Below are positions 35,011 through 43,066 of a stretch of 64,000 nt of DNA, one piece after another (positions within the stretch are counted from its first letter, which is position 1; each line of letters begins with the position of its first letter). This stretch comes from Lentimicrobiaceae bacterium (lineage in GTDB: Bacteria; Bacteroidota; Bacteroidia; Bacteroidales; F082), in contig SUWU01000003.1 of assembly GCA_015061295.1 (NCBI GenBank), positions 1-64,000 of the forward strand. The letters are read 5' to 3'. The position numbers and the translations under genes are program-made. The notes below the pieces were generated by a model, which was not told where the DNA came from, searched no databases, and saw nothing but the letters and a program-made list of their open reading frames with translations.

Positions 35011-35748
35011 TCAAATATTTATATCTTCTTTTAAATTAAAATATTCTTTAATAAATCCTTTATCCATCAATTCACTTTTCTTACCAGTGATAAGTTCTTT
35101 ACCTTTGGAAAGAAGCCATAAATCATCTGTATATCGCAAGAGTAATTCTAAGTCGTGAGAACTGAAAATTATAGTTTTATTTCTTTCTTTTGTCAACATT
35201 TTCATCAATGAAAATAGTTCAATTTTACTCGGATAATCGATGAAAGCAGTAGGTTCATCCATAAATATTATAGGTGTGTTCTGTGCGATAGTTTTTGCTA
35301 TCATTACCTTCTGTTTCTCTCCATCACTTAATGTTTCAAAGTATCTGTTTTTCAGATTGTTTATACCAACTATCTCAAGTGATTCATGAATTATTATTTC
35401 ATCCTCTTTTTTAATTTTCCCAAAGTAATTAGTGTATGGACTTCTACCACTTGCAACAACATCATAAACTGTTAGAAACATATCATCGGGGCGAGAAGTT
35501 AAGACTAATCCTATCAACCTTGCTTTTTCTTTAGAAGAATAATTCGACAAGTCTTTTCCCATCAATTCGATATTCCCTTCGATTTGTTTAATATGTGCAG
35601 TCAAAGTTTTAAAAAACGTTGATTTCCCCGCACCATTAGGTCCAATAAGCGCAACCAAATCACCTTCCTTCAACGTAATGTTGATAGGAGGTAAGATAGC
35701 TTTATTACCATAGCCAATCAGCAAATCATTGGTTTTTAAAACTTCCAT
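35011..35748 (-). CDS. ABC transporter ATPase, iron-complex/cobalamin type
   Basis: A FecE/BtuD-like ATPase of 245 residues: Walker A GPNGAGKST near 36, the signature LSDGEKQKV near 138 and Walker B IIFMDEPTAF near 157, followed by an H-loop SSHD. The LSDGE signature (rather than LSGGQ) is common in this subfamily. It works with the FecCD permease directly upstream (16-base gap) and the lipoprotein before that. Confidence 0.92.
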   Translation of the reverse strand: MEVLKTNDLLIGYGNKAILPPINITLKEGDLVALIGPNGAGKSTFFKTLTAHIKQIEGNIELMGKDLSNYSSKEKARLIGLVLTSRPDDMFLTVYDVVASGRSPYTNYFGKIKKEDEIIIHESLEIVGINNLKNRYFETLSDGEKQKVMIAKTIAQNTPIIFMDEPTAFIDYPSKIELFSLMKMLTKERNKTIIFSSHDLELLLRYTDDLWLLSKGKELITGKKSELMDKGFIKEYFNLKEDINI

Positions 35749-35764
35749 TATTTATACTTTTTAC

Positions 35765-36787
35765 TTATCTTTTTCTTAAAATAACCCATATCACAACAGG
35801 AGCTCCTATAAAAGCTGTTACAGCATTGATAGGCAGATTACCATCAAATCCTGGAACTCTCGCTATTAAATTGCATAATAAACTGACAACCATTCCTATT
35901 AGCATTGTTGCTGGAGTTAATAATTTATGGTCGCTGGTTTTGAAAATAAATCTTGTTAGATGAGGTATCGCCAATCCTAAAAATGCAATAGGCCCACAAT
36001 AAGCTGTCACTATTGCAGTCAAATACCCTGAAATCAATATTATAGCAAAATTATTTCTCTTGACATTAAGTCCTAGATTTTCTGCATAAACATCTCCTAA
36101 CAATAAGATATTAAGATTTTTAGATAAAAACAAACTTAATAATAACCCTATAATTATTGTTACTGAAAAGAATGTTAATTTAGTCGTTCCTACCGCAGAA
36201 AATGTCCCCATTCCCCAGATGACAAAAGCATGAATATCTTCTTTCAAACTAAAGAACTTCAAGATATCGGTAATGGAGCCTGAAAGATATGAAATCATCA
36301 AGCCTATGATAATCAATGTTGTCATATTTTTAATACGACTACTAAAACCAAGTATTATGAACAATACTAAAGTCGCTCCTATGAATGCAGCGATGCTAAC
36401 ACCCAAATCAGACCACAAGCCAAATGATGAAAGAGCTTCACCTCCTAATATACCTGTAAATAAAATTGTTAAAGCAACTCCTAATCCAGCGCCGCTGCTA
36501 ATTCCCAACATAGACGGATCTGCAAGAGGATTTCTAAACAACGTCTGCATTAAGAGTCCCGACACCGACAAAGCAGCTCCCGCCAAAAGCGACGTTATAG
36601 CCTGCGGAAGTCTGTAATCATAAACGATTGTTGATATTGTTTGGTCGCCTCTCGACTTAAAAATCACATCCATTAACTCTGTAAAAGGAATTGTTACAGA
36701 ACCTAAAAATAAATTAAGAACAAATAATAATACTCCTAAGAATATTATCAATGTTAATTTAATGATATTTATTTTGTTACGTGTCAT
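35765..36787 (-). CDS. FecCD/BtuC-type ABC permease
   Basis: A permease of 340 residues with about ten helices and the FecCD hallmarks: RLPQAITSLLAGAALSVSGLLMQTLFRNPLADPSMLG split over helices 2-3 and GPIAFLGLAIPHLTR near 262. It imports an iron-siderophore, haem or cobalamin. Its ATG overlaps the stop codon of the substrate-binding protein gene by one base. Confidence 0.93.
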   Translation of the reverse strand: MTRNKINIIKLTLIIFLGVLLFVLNLFLGSVTIPFTELMDVIFKSRGDQTISTIVYDYRLPQAITSLLAGAALSVSGLLMQTLFRNPLADPSMLGISSGAGLGVALTILFTGILGGEALSSFGLWSDLGVSIAAFIGATLVLFIILGFSSRIKNMTTLIIIGLMISYLSGSITDILKFFSLKEDIHAFVIWGMGTFSAVGTTKLTFFSVTIIIGLLLSLFLSKNLNILLLGDVYAENLGLNVKRNNFAIILISGYLTAIVTAYCGPIAFLGLAIPHLTRFIFKTSDHKLLTPATMLIGMVVSLLCNLIARVPGFDGNLPINAVTAFIGAPVVIWVILRKR

Positions 36788-37929
36788 TATCTCATCAATC
36801 TCTTAAAATATTTTGGAGCGTAATTTTTCCATTCATTTTTTAGTAATTCTGGATGAAAATGATATATAAAATCCGCTAAAAGAATGTCAGGTTCATATTG
36901 CGATTGCTCAAAATAGGCGCTTTCTCTTGCGTTACAAACTAATATTTGTTTGTCTTTAAACGCTTTGAAGAGTGGGTATAATTCGTTCTCCTTTGCTAAT
37001 TTCTCATAGGTAAATGGAGTGTCATATGAGTTGATGACTCGCCAAAAATCAGCATCGTGTGCTTTAAACAATACACTTTCAGCATCAACATGAAGGCTTC
37101 CTGCTGTTTCATTATCTCTCCAGATATAATCACCTCCAGCATCGTTAAATATTTTTGCGATATAACTATTACCTCCTGGCACATACCATTGATTTTCAAA
37201 AGGTAAATCTGAAAATACTGTTGGTTTTTCTTTTACCTCAAAACACAGCTCTGTTAATGATTCATAACGTTTTACGATGCTATCAAACCATTCCGACACC
37301 TCCTTTTCTTTACCGCATAAAAGTCCAACTACTTTCATCCACTCAGCTCGTCCCAATGGGTGTTGTTCAAGATAGTCGGGAAATGGAATCATTATTGAAC
37401 CACATAATTCTTCAAGATACGAATAGTCTATAGTGGGATATGGCGTGTATAAGATTAAATCTGCTTGTAAATGAATCACTTTCTCGCTGTTGACATTATT
37501 AGAAGTTCCCACATCAATTATTTTACCTTCATCAACTAATCTTAAAACCTCCTTATTTTTAGTGTAATTACTTTCTAAAATACCTTTGATTTTATCTAAT
37601 TCATTAAGTTTTTGAAATACAGACCACTGCGTAGATGAAAAGGCAATAGCCGATTGTATGGGAGTTCTTATTATTTGCTTGTTGTTTATTTCAGCATCAA
37701 CTTTAACACTATCGTTAAAGATGTAAAACACAGACTCTTGAGATAATGAAATATTTCGGATGATAAGTTTGTATCCAGATTCATAAGGATAAATATCAAG
37801 ATTTTCTGCATAGCGAACTAAGTTTAAAGAGTCGTTTCTTTCATCTTCGCTGATGTTATTTTTAGCGACATCATCACAAGAAGACAGTATGCAAATTATT
37901 GAAATTAAGATAAATATAAAATTCCTCAT
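36787..37929 (-). CDS. BtuF/FecB-type substrate-binding lipoprotein
   Basis: From the ATG at 37929 the protein begins with a lipoprotein signal (MRNFIFILISIICILSSC; acylated Cys18). A TTG-initiated longer form to 37965 would overlap the upstream microprotein and lose the signal. The body is a class III periplasmic binding fold: FSSTQWSVFQKLNELDKIKGI, VIHLQADLIL, IPFPDYLEQHPLGRAEWMKVVGLL, VPGGNSYIAKIFNDAGG. This family binds iron complexes or cobalamin; I cannot choose between them, and no cobalamin riboswitch is visible upstream. Confidence 0.9.
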   Translation of the reverse strand: MRNFIFILISIICILSSCDDVAKNNISEDERNDSLNLVRYAENLDIYPYESGYKLIIRNISLSQESVFYIFNDSVKVDAEINNKQIIRTPIQSAIAFSSTQWSVFQKLNELDKIKGILESNYTKNKEVLRLVDEGKIIDVGTSNNVNSEKVIHLQADLILYTPYPTIDYSYLEELCGSIMIPFPDYLEQHPLGRAEWMKVVGLLCGKEKEVSEWFDSIVKRYESLTELCFEVKEKPTVFSDLPFENQWYVPGGNSYIAKIFNDAGGDYIWRDNETAGSLHVDAESVLFKAHDADFWRVINSYDTPFTYEKLAKENELYPLFKAFKDKQILVCNARESAYFEQSQYEPDILLADFIYHFHPELLKNEWKNYAPKYFKRLMR

Positions 37930-37931
37930 AA

Positions 37932-38102
37932 CTATCCAAGCTCTTGAATCTTGTTTCTTAAGCAATCTTCACAAAGACAATTGCTATAATTTTCTTTTAA
38001 ATATATGCTGACTCTATTTGTTAGTGTATATTTTGAACACCAACAATTTGCATCATGTTTACATTCAAATTCCACATTACAGACAGGACATTTTTTAATC
38101 AT
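37932..38102 (-). CDS. Cysteine-rich CWC-family microprotein
   Basis: A 56-residue ORF that automatic length cut-offs can miss. It starts MIKKCPVCNVEFECKHDANC and ends CEDCLRNKIQELG, with eight cysteines, including CPVC, CWC and CLCEDC, matching the small 'cysteine-rich CWC' family. It probably binds zinc or another metal. The stop codon is 2 bases before the ATG of the substrate-binding lipoprotein, and the operon promoter lies just upstream, so it is the first gene of the importer operon. No function is established; a metal or cofactor link with the importer is an inference. Confidence 0.8.
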   Translation of the reverse strand: MIKKCPVCNVEFECKHDANCWCSKYTLTNRVSIYLKENYSNCLCEDCLRNKIQELG

Positions 38103-38136
38103 TTTTAGTTTAAAATTTATTCTTAAAAAATTTCGT

Positions 38137-38144
38137 CAAAGATA
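38137..38144 (-). promoter_or_regulatory. -7 box for the CWC-importer operon
   Basis: The minus strand reads TATCTTTG, 35 bases before the CWC start codon at 38102. Confidence 0.65.
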
Positions 38145-38151
38145 CAAAAAA

Positions 38152-38164
38152 AAAGGAGGTGATT
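38152..38164 (+). other. Perfect Shine-Dalgarno-like sequence in an intergenic region
   Basis: AAAGGAGGTGATT is complementary to the 3' end of 16S rRNA over about 12 bases. It lies between two divergent -7 boxes and is not followed by a credible start codon and ORF, and it is upstream of the plus-strand promoter. It is recorded as an oddity, not as a ribosome binding site. Confidence 0.5.
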
Positions 38165-38190
38165 GCTGGCTAAAAATCAGAAAAAATAAT

Positions 38191-38198
38191 TATCTTTG
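38191..38198 (+). promoter_or_regulatory. -7 box for the mutL-uvrB unit
   Basis: TATCTTTG lies 27 bases before the ATG at 38226. No TTG is present at the ideal -33 distance. Confidence 0.6.
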
Positions 38199-38225
38199 TA
38201 GTCTTAACTATAAAATAATAAAGAG

Positions 38226-38552
38226 ATGGGTTTTTACATGTTTCACACTCCTAAACCGAGGAAATTCAACTATGTACCTCGATATTATGATCCGAACCAA
38301 GATGCACTTGAAAAGAAAAAAGCTGCTATGGGACTTGACGCTAAACTATCGGAGCATGAGAAACTTAGAATGAGATTGAGAACTGGATTTGGATATAGCC
38401 CTGAAGACTTTGAAGAGAAAAAATCTAAAGTCGGTTTTAAGGGAATGCGTCATTTAGTTTTTTTTGGCTTATTAGCGTTGTTTGTATATATCATTTTCGG
38501 AACGCCATTGATAGATAAATTCTTTGAAATGTTTCTTAGTTTAGGTAAGTGA
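38226..38552 (+). CDS. Small C-terminally anchored membrane protein of unknown function
   Basis: This is a 108-residue protein. The first 70 residues are polar and strongly basic (KPRKFNYVPRYYDP, KLRMRLRTGFGY) and cytoplasmic in appearance; one membrane helix follows (about 76-95, LVFFGLLALFVYIIFG) and then a short tail. I know of no functional assignment. It is the first gene of the mutL-rhomboid-uvrB unit, 13 bases before mutL, and the overall pattern (small basic protein upstream of mutL) seems characteristic of this lineage. Confidence 0.75.
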   Translation: MGFYMFHTPKPRKFNYVPRYYDPNQDALEKKKAAMGLDAKLSEHEKLRMRLRTGFGYSPEDFEEKKSKVGFKGMRHLVFFGLLALFVYIIFGTPLIDKFFEMFLSLGK

Positions 38553-38565
38553 AAATAAATAACTT

Positions 38566-40377
38566 ATGTCTTTTGATATAATAAAATTATTACCAGATTC
38601 CGTTGCTAATCAGATTGCCGCGGGAGAAGTTATACAACGCCCAGCATCTGTTGTTAAAGAGTTGATGGAAAATGCTTTAGATGCTGGTGCTACTCAGATA
38701 GACTTATATGTAAAAGATGCTGGCAGAACTTTTATCACTGTGATTGATAACGGTTGTGGAATGTCGGAAACCGATGCACGGCTTTGCTTTGAGCGTCATG
38801 CAACATCGAAAATAAATAAGGCTGAGGATTTATTTTCCATCCGCACCATGGGTTTCAGAGGTGAAGCACTTGCAAGTATCGCCGCTGTTGCGCAAGTGGA
38901 ATTAACCACTCGTCGTAAGGAAGATGAATTGGGAACAAAAATAGTCATTGAGGGCTCTGTCGTTAAAGAGCAGCTGCCAAAACCAATGTCTGTTGGAACA
39001 AATTTTACCATTAAAAATCTCTTTTTCAACATTCCTGCACGTCGTAACTTCCTAAAATCTAATGAAGTAGAGATGCGTCACATTACCGATGAGTTCTTCA
39101 GAGTAGCAATGATGAACCCAGAGGTCGGATTCTCGTTGACTAACAATGACAAGGAGATGTATCATCTCACAAGTGGCAACCTAAAACAAAGAATAGTAGG
39201 GCTTTGTGGAAAAGATTACGATAAAAAAATACTTCCTGTCCAACAAGAGACAGAGACAGCGTCAATAAATGGATTTATAGTAAAACCTGAGTTCTTGAGA
39301 AAGACTCGTGGCGAACAGTATTTCTTTGTAAATAAAAGATTTATTAAACACGCCTATCTGCATCATGCTATAGAAAACGCTTATCAAGAACTAATACCAA
39401 AAGATTGTTATCCTGGATATTTTATCAATATCGACATCGATCCTTCGGAAATTGACATAAATATACATCCGACAAAGACAGAGGTTAATTTTCAAGACGT
39501 TAAACTTGTATATGCTATATTACATTCCGCAGTAAGAAAATCGATAGGACAGAATAATTTGTCTCCAACATTAGATTTTGATGTCAATCCAGATTTAGGC
39601 ATCGACTTTGGCGAAGCTAGCCGAATGGATCGTCCTATTATAGAACCAAAAATTGATTTTGATCCGTTTTATAATCCCTTTAAAACGCAAAGTCAAGCTC
39701 GACAACATGCCTCGGGCAACTGGAGAATTATGTATGAAGACGATGACAATACTGTTGGAAGTAATATCAGTCAAATCAGCAACTTTGACGAAGTCCCCAA
39801 TACTGTCATTGACAACAAAAACTTATACATACAACTTCAACAAGCATATATCATTACCACTGTTAAATCGGGATTGTTAGTTGTAGATCAACACCTTGCA
39901 CATATGAGAGTACTTTATGAAAAGTACATGAAAGAAATGGATAATAACCAAGAAGCATCTCAGCAAGAATTGTTTCCTCAACATATATCATTGAATGCCA
40001 ATGATGCGTCGCTTCTTCGAGAGATAAAATCTGAACTCGAGAATATAGGATTTAGAATCCAACAGATGAACCATACCACTTTCATCATCAACGGCACACC
40101 ATCAGATAGCAAAAGTGCTGATGCAGTGTCATTGTTAGAGAAAATTTTAGACATGTATAAAACAAATCTTACAGATTATAAGTTAGATAAACGTATCAAT
40201 CTGGCTCGTTCTTTAGCATCACAATTGGCAATAAAATCAGGACAGTCGCTGAACGCTGTTGAAATGCAAGATATTATCGACAGACTCTTTGCATGCTCAG
40301 TGTCGGAAGTCTCTCCTGACGGGAAGAAGATTTATACAATATTGAATGTTAATGAATTAAAAACACGTTTGAATTAA
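38566..40377 (+). CDS. mutL: DNA mismatch repair protein MutL
   Basis: MutL couples MutS mismatch recognition to strand removal. The GHKL ATPase domain (1-330) is intact: ELMENALDAGA, DNGCGM, FRGEALASIAAV. In the C-terminal domain, the endonuclease motif DQHA-x2-E-x4-E is changed to DQHLAHMRVLYE (D441-E452, with M447 where the metal-binding Glu should be), and the terminal CPHGRP-type motif is replaced by VSPDGKK. The protein may therefore lack its own nicking activity. The length of 603 residues is typical. It is followed 4 bases later by a rhomboid gene. Confidence 0.95.
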   Translation: MSFDIIKLLPDSVANQIAAGEVIQRPASVVKELMENALDAGATQIDLYVKDAGRTFITVIDNGCGMSETDARLCFERHATSKINKAEDLFSIRTMGFRGEALASIAAVAQVELTTRRKEDELGTKIVIEGSVVKEQLPKPMSVGTNFTIKNLFFNIPARRNFLKSNEVEMRHITDEFFRVAMMNPEVGFSLTNNDKEMYHLTSGNLKQRIVGLCGKDYDKKILPVQQETETASINGFIVKPEFLRKTRGEQYFFVNKRFIKHAYLHHAIENAYQELIPKDCYPGYFINIDIDPSEIDINIHPTKTEVNFQDVKLVYAILHSAVRKSIGQNNLSPTLDFDVNPDLGIDFGEASRMDRPIIEPKIDFDPFYNPFKTQSQARQHASGNWRIMYEDDDNTVGSNISQISNFDEVPNTVIDNKNLYIQLQQAYIITTVKSGLLVVDQHLAHMRVLYEKYMKEMDNNQEASQQELFPQHISLNANDASLLREIKSELENIGFRIQQMNHTTFIINGTPSDSKSADAVSLLEKILDMYKTNLTDYKLDKRINLARSLASQLAIKSGQSLNAVEMQDIIDRLFACSVSEVSPDGKKIYTILNVNELKTRLN

Positions 40378-40381
40378 TATT

Positions 40382-41068
40382 ATGAGCGATTTTAGACCAA
40401 CCGGTTTTTCTGTCTTACCAACAGTTGTTAAAAACTTATTGATACTTAACGTATTATTTTTTCTTGCAACCATAGCATGTGATGTAGTGCTTCGTATCGA
40501 CCTCTCAGATTATCTTGGATTACATTATATAGGAGCTTCCGATTTCCAGCCATTTCAACTCGTTACATATATGTTTATGCATGGAAACTTTGCTCATCTT
40601 TTCTTCAATATGTTTGCACTATGGATGTTCGGAAACACTCTTGAAAGAATATGGGGTCCTAATAGATTTTTACTTTTTTATTTCATATGTGGGATAGGAG
40701 CTGGTCTCACTCAAGAACTTGTTCAATACATTCAATATGTCACTACCTTACAAGATTATGCAAATGTGAATATGTCGGGACATATCATACCTATGAGCGA
40801 ATATCTCAATATGCTGACAACTGTTGGTGCTTCGGGTGCAGTGTACGGAATATTACTCGCATTCGGAATGATGTTTCCTAATTCAACGATTTACATTTAT
40901 TTTGCTATACCATTAAAAGCCAAATGGTTTGTACTTATCTATGGTGTCATCGAACTATTCTCTGGTTTCACCTCCGTCGATAATGTAGCACATTTCGCCC
41001 ACGTTGGCGGCATGCTATTTGGCTTAATACTAATTCTTTATTGGAAAAAGAAAGGAAATCTGTATTGA
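40382..41068 (+). CDS. Rhomboid-family intramembrane serine protease (first of two)
   Basis: A six-helix rhomboid core of 228 residues. The catalytic serine lies in GASGAVYG (S~150) and the catalytic histidine in HFAHVGG (~203-206); HGNFAHLFFNMFAL in helix 2 is the conserved HxxxN region. Rhomboids cleave transmembrane segments of client proteins. The next rhomboid starts one base after this stop codon. Confidence 0.93.
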   Translation: MSDFRPTGFSVLPTVVKNLLILNVLFFLATIACDVVLRIDLSDYLGLHYIGASDFQPFQLVTYMFMHGNFAHLFFNMFALWMFGNTLERIWGPNRFLLFYFICGIGAGLTQELVQYIQYVTTLQDYANVNMSGHIIPMSEYLNMLTTVGASGAVYGILLAFGMMFPNSTIYIYFAIPLKAKWFVLIYGVIELFSGFTSVDNVAHFAHVGGMLFGLILILYWKKKGNLY

Positions 41069-41069
41069 T

Positions 41070-41951
41070 ATGAGACCATTAGGAATCAATATATTTGACA
41101 GAATCAAGAACTTCTTCTTGCAAAAGAATGCTTTGTCAAGATTGATGCTTATCAATATTGTCATTTGGCTTATATGCTTGTTCATCAGTGTCTTTACATG
41201 GTTGTTCAATGTAAGTGACATTTCTTTTGTAACAAAACTATTCGCTGTGCCGGCAGACATTTCTTCATTGACAGATAAGCCATGGTCTATATTCACCTAT
41301 ATGTTTCTGCAAGAGGAGTTTTGGCATCTATTTTTCAACATGTTAATGCTCTATTATGGCGGACAGATATTTTTACAATATTTCACACAAAAACAACTTC
41401 TGTTAACATATATCTTTGGAGGATTATTCGGAGCCTTATTCTTTATCATGTCTTTCAATATATTTCCTGTATTTGAAAATATGAGAGACAGCGCCGTGGC
41501 ATTAGGCGCTTCGGCATCAGTATTATCAATATTAATAGCCGCTGCAACATATCAACCTGAATATAAATTAAACCTATTCCTTTTAGGAGAAGTAAAAATG
41601 AAATGGATAGCAATAATATTCGTTGTCATCGACTTATTAAGTATTCCTAAAGGAAATTCTGGCGGTCACATCGCGCATCTCGGCGGCGCATTATGGGGCT
41701 TTCTCTATGCCTTTATGTTAAGAAAAGACTTTGATATTTACATGATTTTTAAACGTCAACCTCGCATAAAAGTAAAATCGAGGAACACCGACAATCATCA
41801 TCAAAGACCTAAAACCGACGAACAATACAATGCAGAACGTGCTCAAGAACAACAAGAAATTGATAAGATATTAGATAAGATTGCTAAAAATGGATATTCA
41901 AGTCTAAGCGAGAAAGAGAAGGAGTATTTATTCAAACAAAGTAAAAAGTGA
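41070..41951 (+). CDS. Rhomboid-family intramembrane serine protease (second of two)
   Basis: A 293-residue rhomboid with the catalytic serine in GASASVLS (~148), histidine in GGHIAHLGG (~199-202) and EEFWHLFFNMLMLYYGG in helix 2. Unlike its neighbour it has a polar cytoplasmic C-terminal tail of about 75 residues (from ~220), rich in Arg/Lys/Gln (for example NAERAQEQQEIDKILDKI). That tail resembles the acidic/basic tails of larger Bacteroidetes rhomboids and may control substrate choice. Its stop overlaps the next ATG by one base. Confidence 0.92.
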   Translation: MRPLGINIFDRIKNFFLQKNALSRLMLINIVIWLICLFISVFTWLFNVSDISFVTKLFAVPADISSLTDKPWSIFTYMFLQEEFWHLFFNMLMLYYGGQIFLQYFTQKQLLLTYIFGGLFGALFFIMSFNIFPVFENMRDSAVALGASASVLSILIAAATYQPEYKLNLFLLGEVKMKWIAIIFVVIDLLSIPKGNSGGHIAHLGGALWGFLYAFMLRKDFDIYMIFKRQPRIKVKSRNTDNHHQRPKTDEQYNAERAQEQQEIDKILDKIAKNGYSSLSEKEKEYLFKQSKK

Positions 41952-43066
41952 TGCCTGAGGAAAAGAAAAGGAGAAATACATTTTTACAAGGTTTTAGCAA
42001 ATTGTTGATTGGAATCTGCGGAATAGGAGCCTTGCTGTCGGCATTTCTATGCGCGTTATGTCCTTTTGTAAATCCTGCCACATTCGTATGGACTGCTTTT
42101 TTTGGATTAGGCTTCTGGATAATATTCTTTGCTAACATTATCATTCTCATTGTTCTAATATCATTAAAATCAAGAAGGACGTTATTAATTCCAATACTCG
42201 CTATTTTAGTATCAATACCAGGATTTATTAAATCATACTCCTTTGGAGAAAATAAACATTGTGAAGCTCAAATCAAAGTTATGACGTATAACGTAGGAGT
42301 TTTCAGAGATTATAAAAACCATAGTCGTAGCGTTGTTGATGTTAAAAAATCTTTAGTTAAATTCATTAAGGAACATAATCCTGATGTCATTTGTTTACAA
42401 GAGTCGGGGAAATGGCCAAGAAACACAGCCTATGAGTTTTCAAAAATGATTGGATATAAATATTTTACTTACAACGTAAAAAACGGAAACTCTTATTTCT
42501 CGAAATATAAGATTGAAAATGTTGATGCTTTTAAAGACGATGACATTAGAAGATTTGCTGACATAAAAAGAATAAAGATAAGTAAAGACAAAAATTTCTA
42601 TCTCGTTAATTGTCATTTCAATTCTTTTGGTATTTCAAAAGAAGAGATTGAATATATCAATGATACCAAGAACATTGTCAAAGACTCAGAAGTATATGGT
42701 AAGTCGGTGATTTCTAAGTTAAAAAGAGGTTTTGAACGTAGAACAAAAAGTACAAATTTACTATTAAAGAATCTTCCTGATAATATGCAGCCTATGGTTA
42801 TATGTGGAGATTTCAACGACACTCCGCTATCATATACATATAACCAAATGTTGAATTCGGGACTACAAGATGCCTTTATAACAAATTCTCGAGGTATTGG
42901 AAAGACATATTGTGGAGCTTTACCATTGTTAAGAATAGATTACTTTTGGTATAATGAATATATTGAAGTTATTGATTATAAGAGGATAAAAGAGACGACA
43001 TCTGATCATTATCCATTGATTATGACATTTAACATAAAAGATAGGATAGAGGAGGAGCAGGAATGA
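41951..43066 (+). CDS. Membrane-anchored endonuclease/exonuclease/phosphatase family protein
   Basis: The start at ATG 41951 overlaps the rhomboid stop (TGATG); a GTG just before it is a less likely start. Residues 15-95 contain about three membrane helices, followed by an EEP hydrolase domain with IKVMTYNVG, DVICLQESG, VICGDFNDTP and a terminal TSDHYPLIM. Those motifs hold the metal-binding and catalytic residues of the fold, which includes nucleases and phosphodiesterases. Orientation suggests that the hydrolase domain faces the periplasm. The substrate is unknown. Confidence 0.87.
   Translation: MPEEKKRRNTFLQGFSKLLIGICGIGALLSAFLCALCPFVNPATFVWTAFFGLGFWIIFFANIIILIVLISLKSRRTLLIPILAILVSIPGFIKSYSFGENKHCEAQIKVMTYNVGVFRDYKNHSRSVVDVKKSLVKFIKEHNPDVICLQESGKWPRNTAYEFSKMIGYKYFTYNVKNGNSYFSKYKIENVDAFKDDDIRRFADIKRIKISKDKNFYLVNCHFNSFGISKEEIEYINDTKNIVKDSEVYGKSVISKLKRGFERRTKSTNLLLKNLPDNMQPMVICGDFNDTPLSYTYNQMLNSGLQDAFITNSRGIGKTYCGALPLLRIDYFWYNEYIEVIDYKRIKETTSDHYPLIMTFNIKDRIEEEQE

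Noticed and set aside
37966-38225. Cobalamin riboswitch ahead of the importer operon
   Set aside because: The space between promoter and CWC start is only about 35 bases, too short for the aptamer, and no B12-box sequence is readable.
38005-38373. 122-residue plus-strand ORF
   Set aside because: It crosses the minus-strand CWC gene and overlaps the small membrane protein gene out of frame; its start lies before both divergent promoters.
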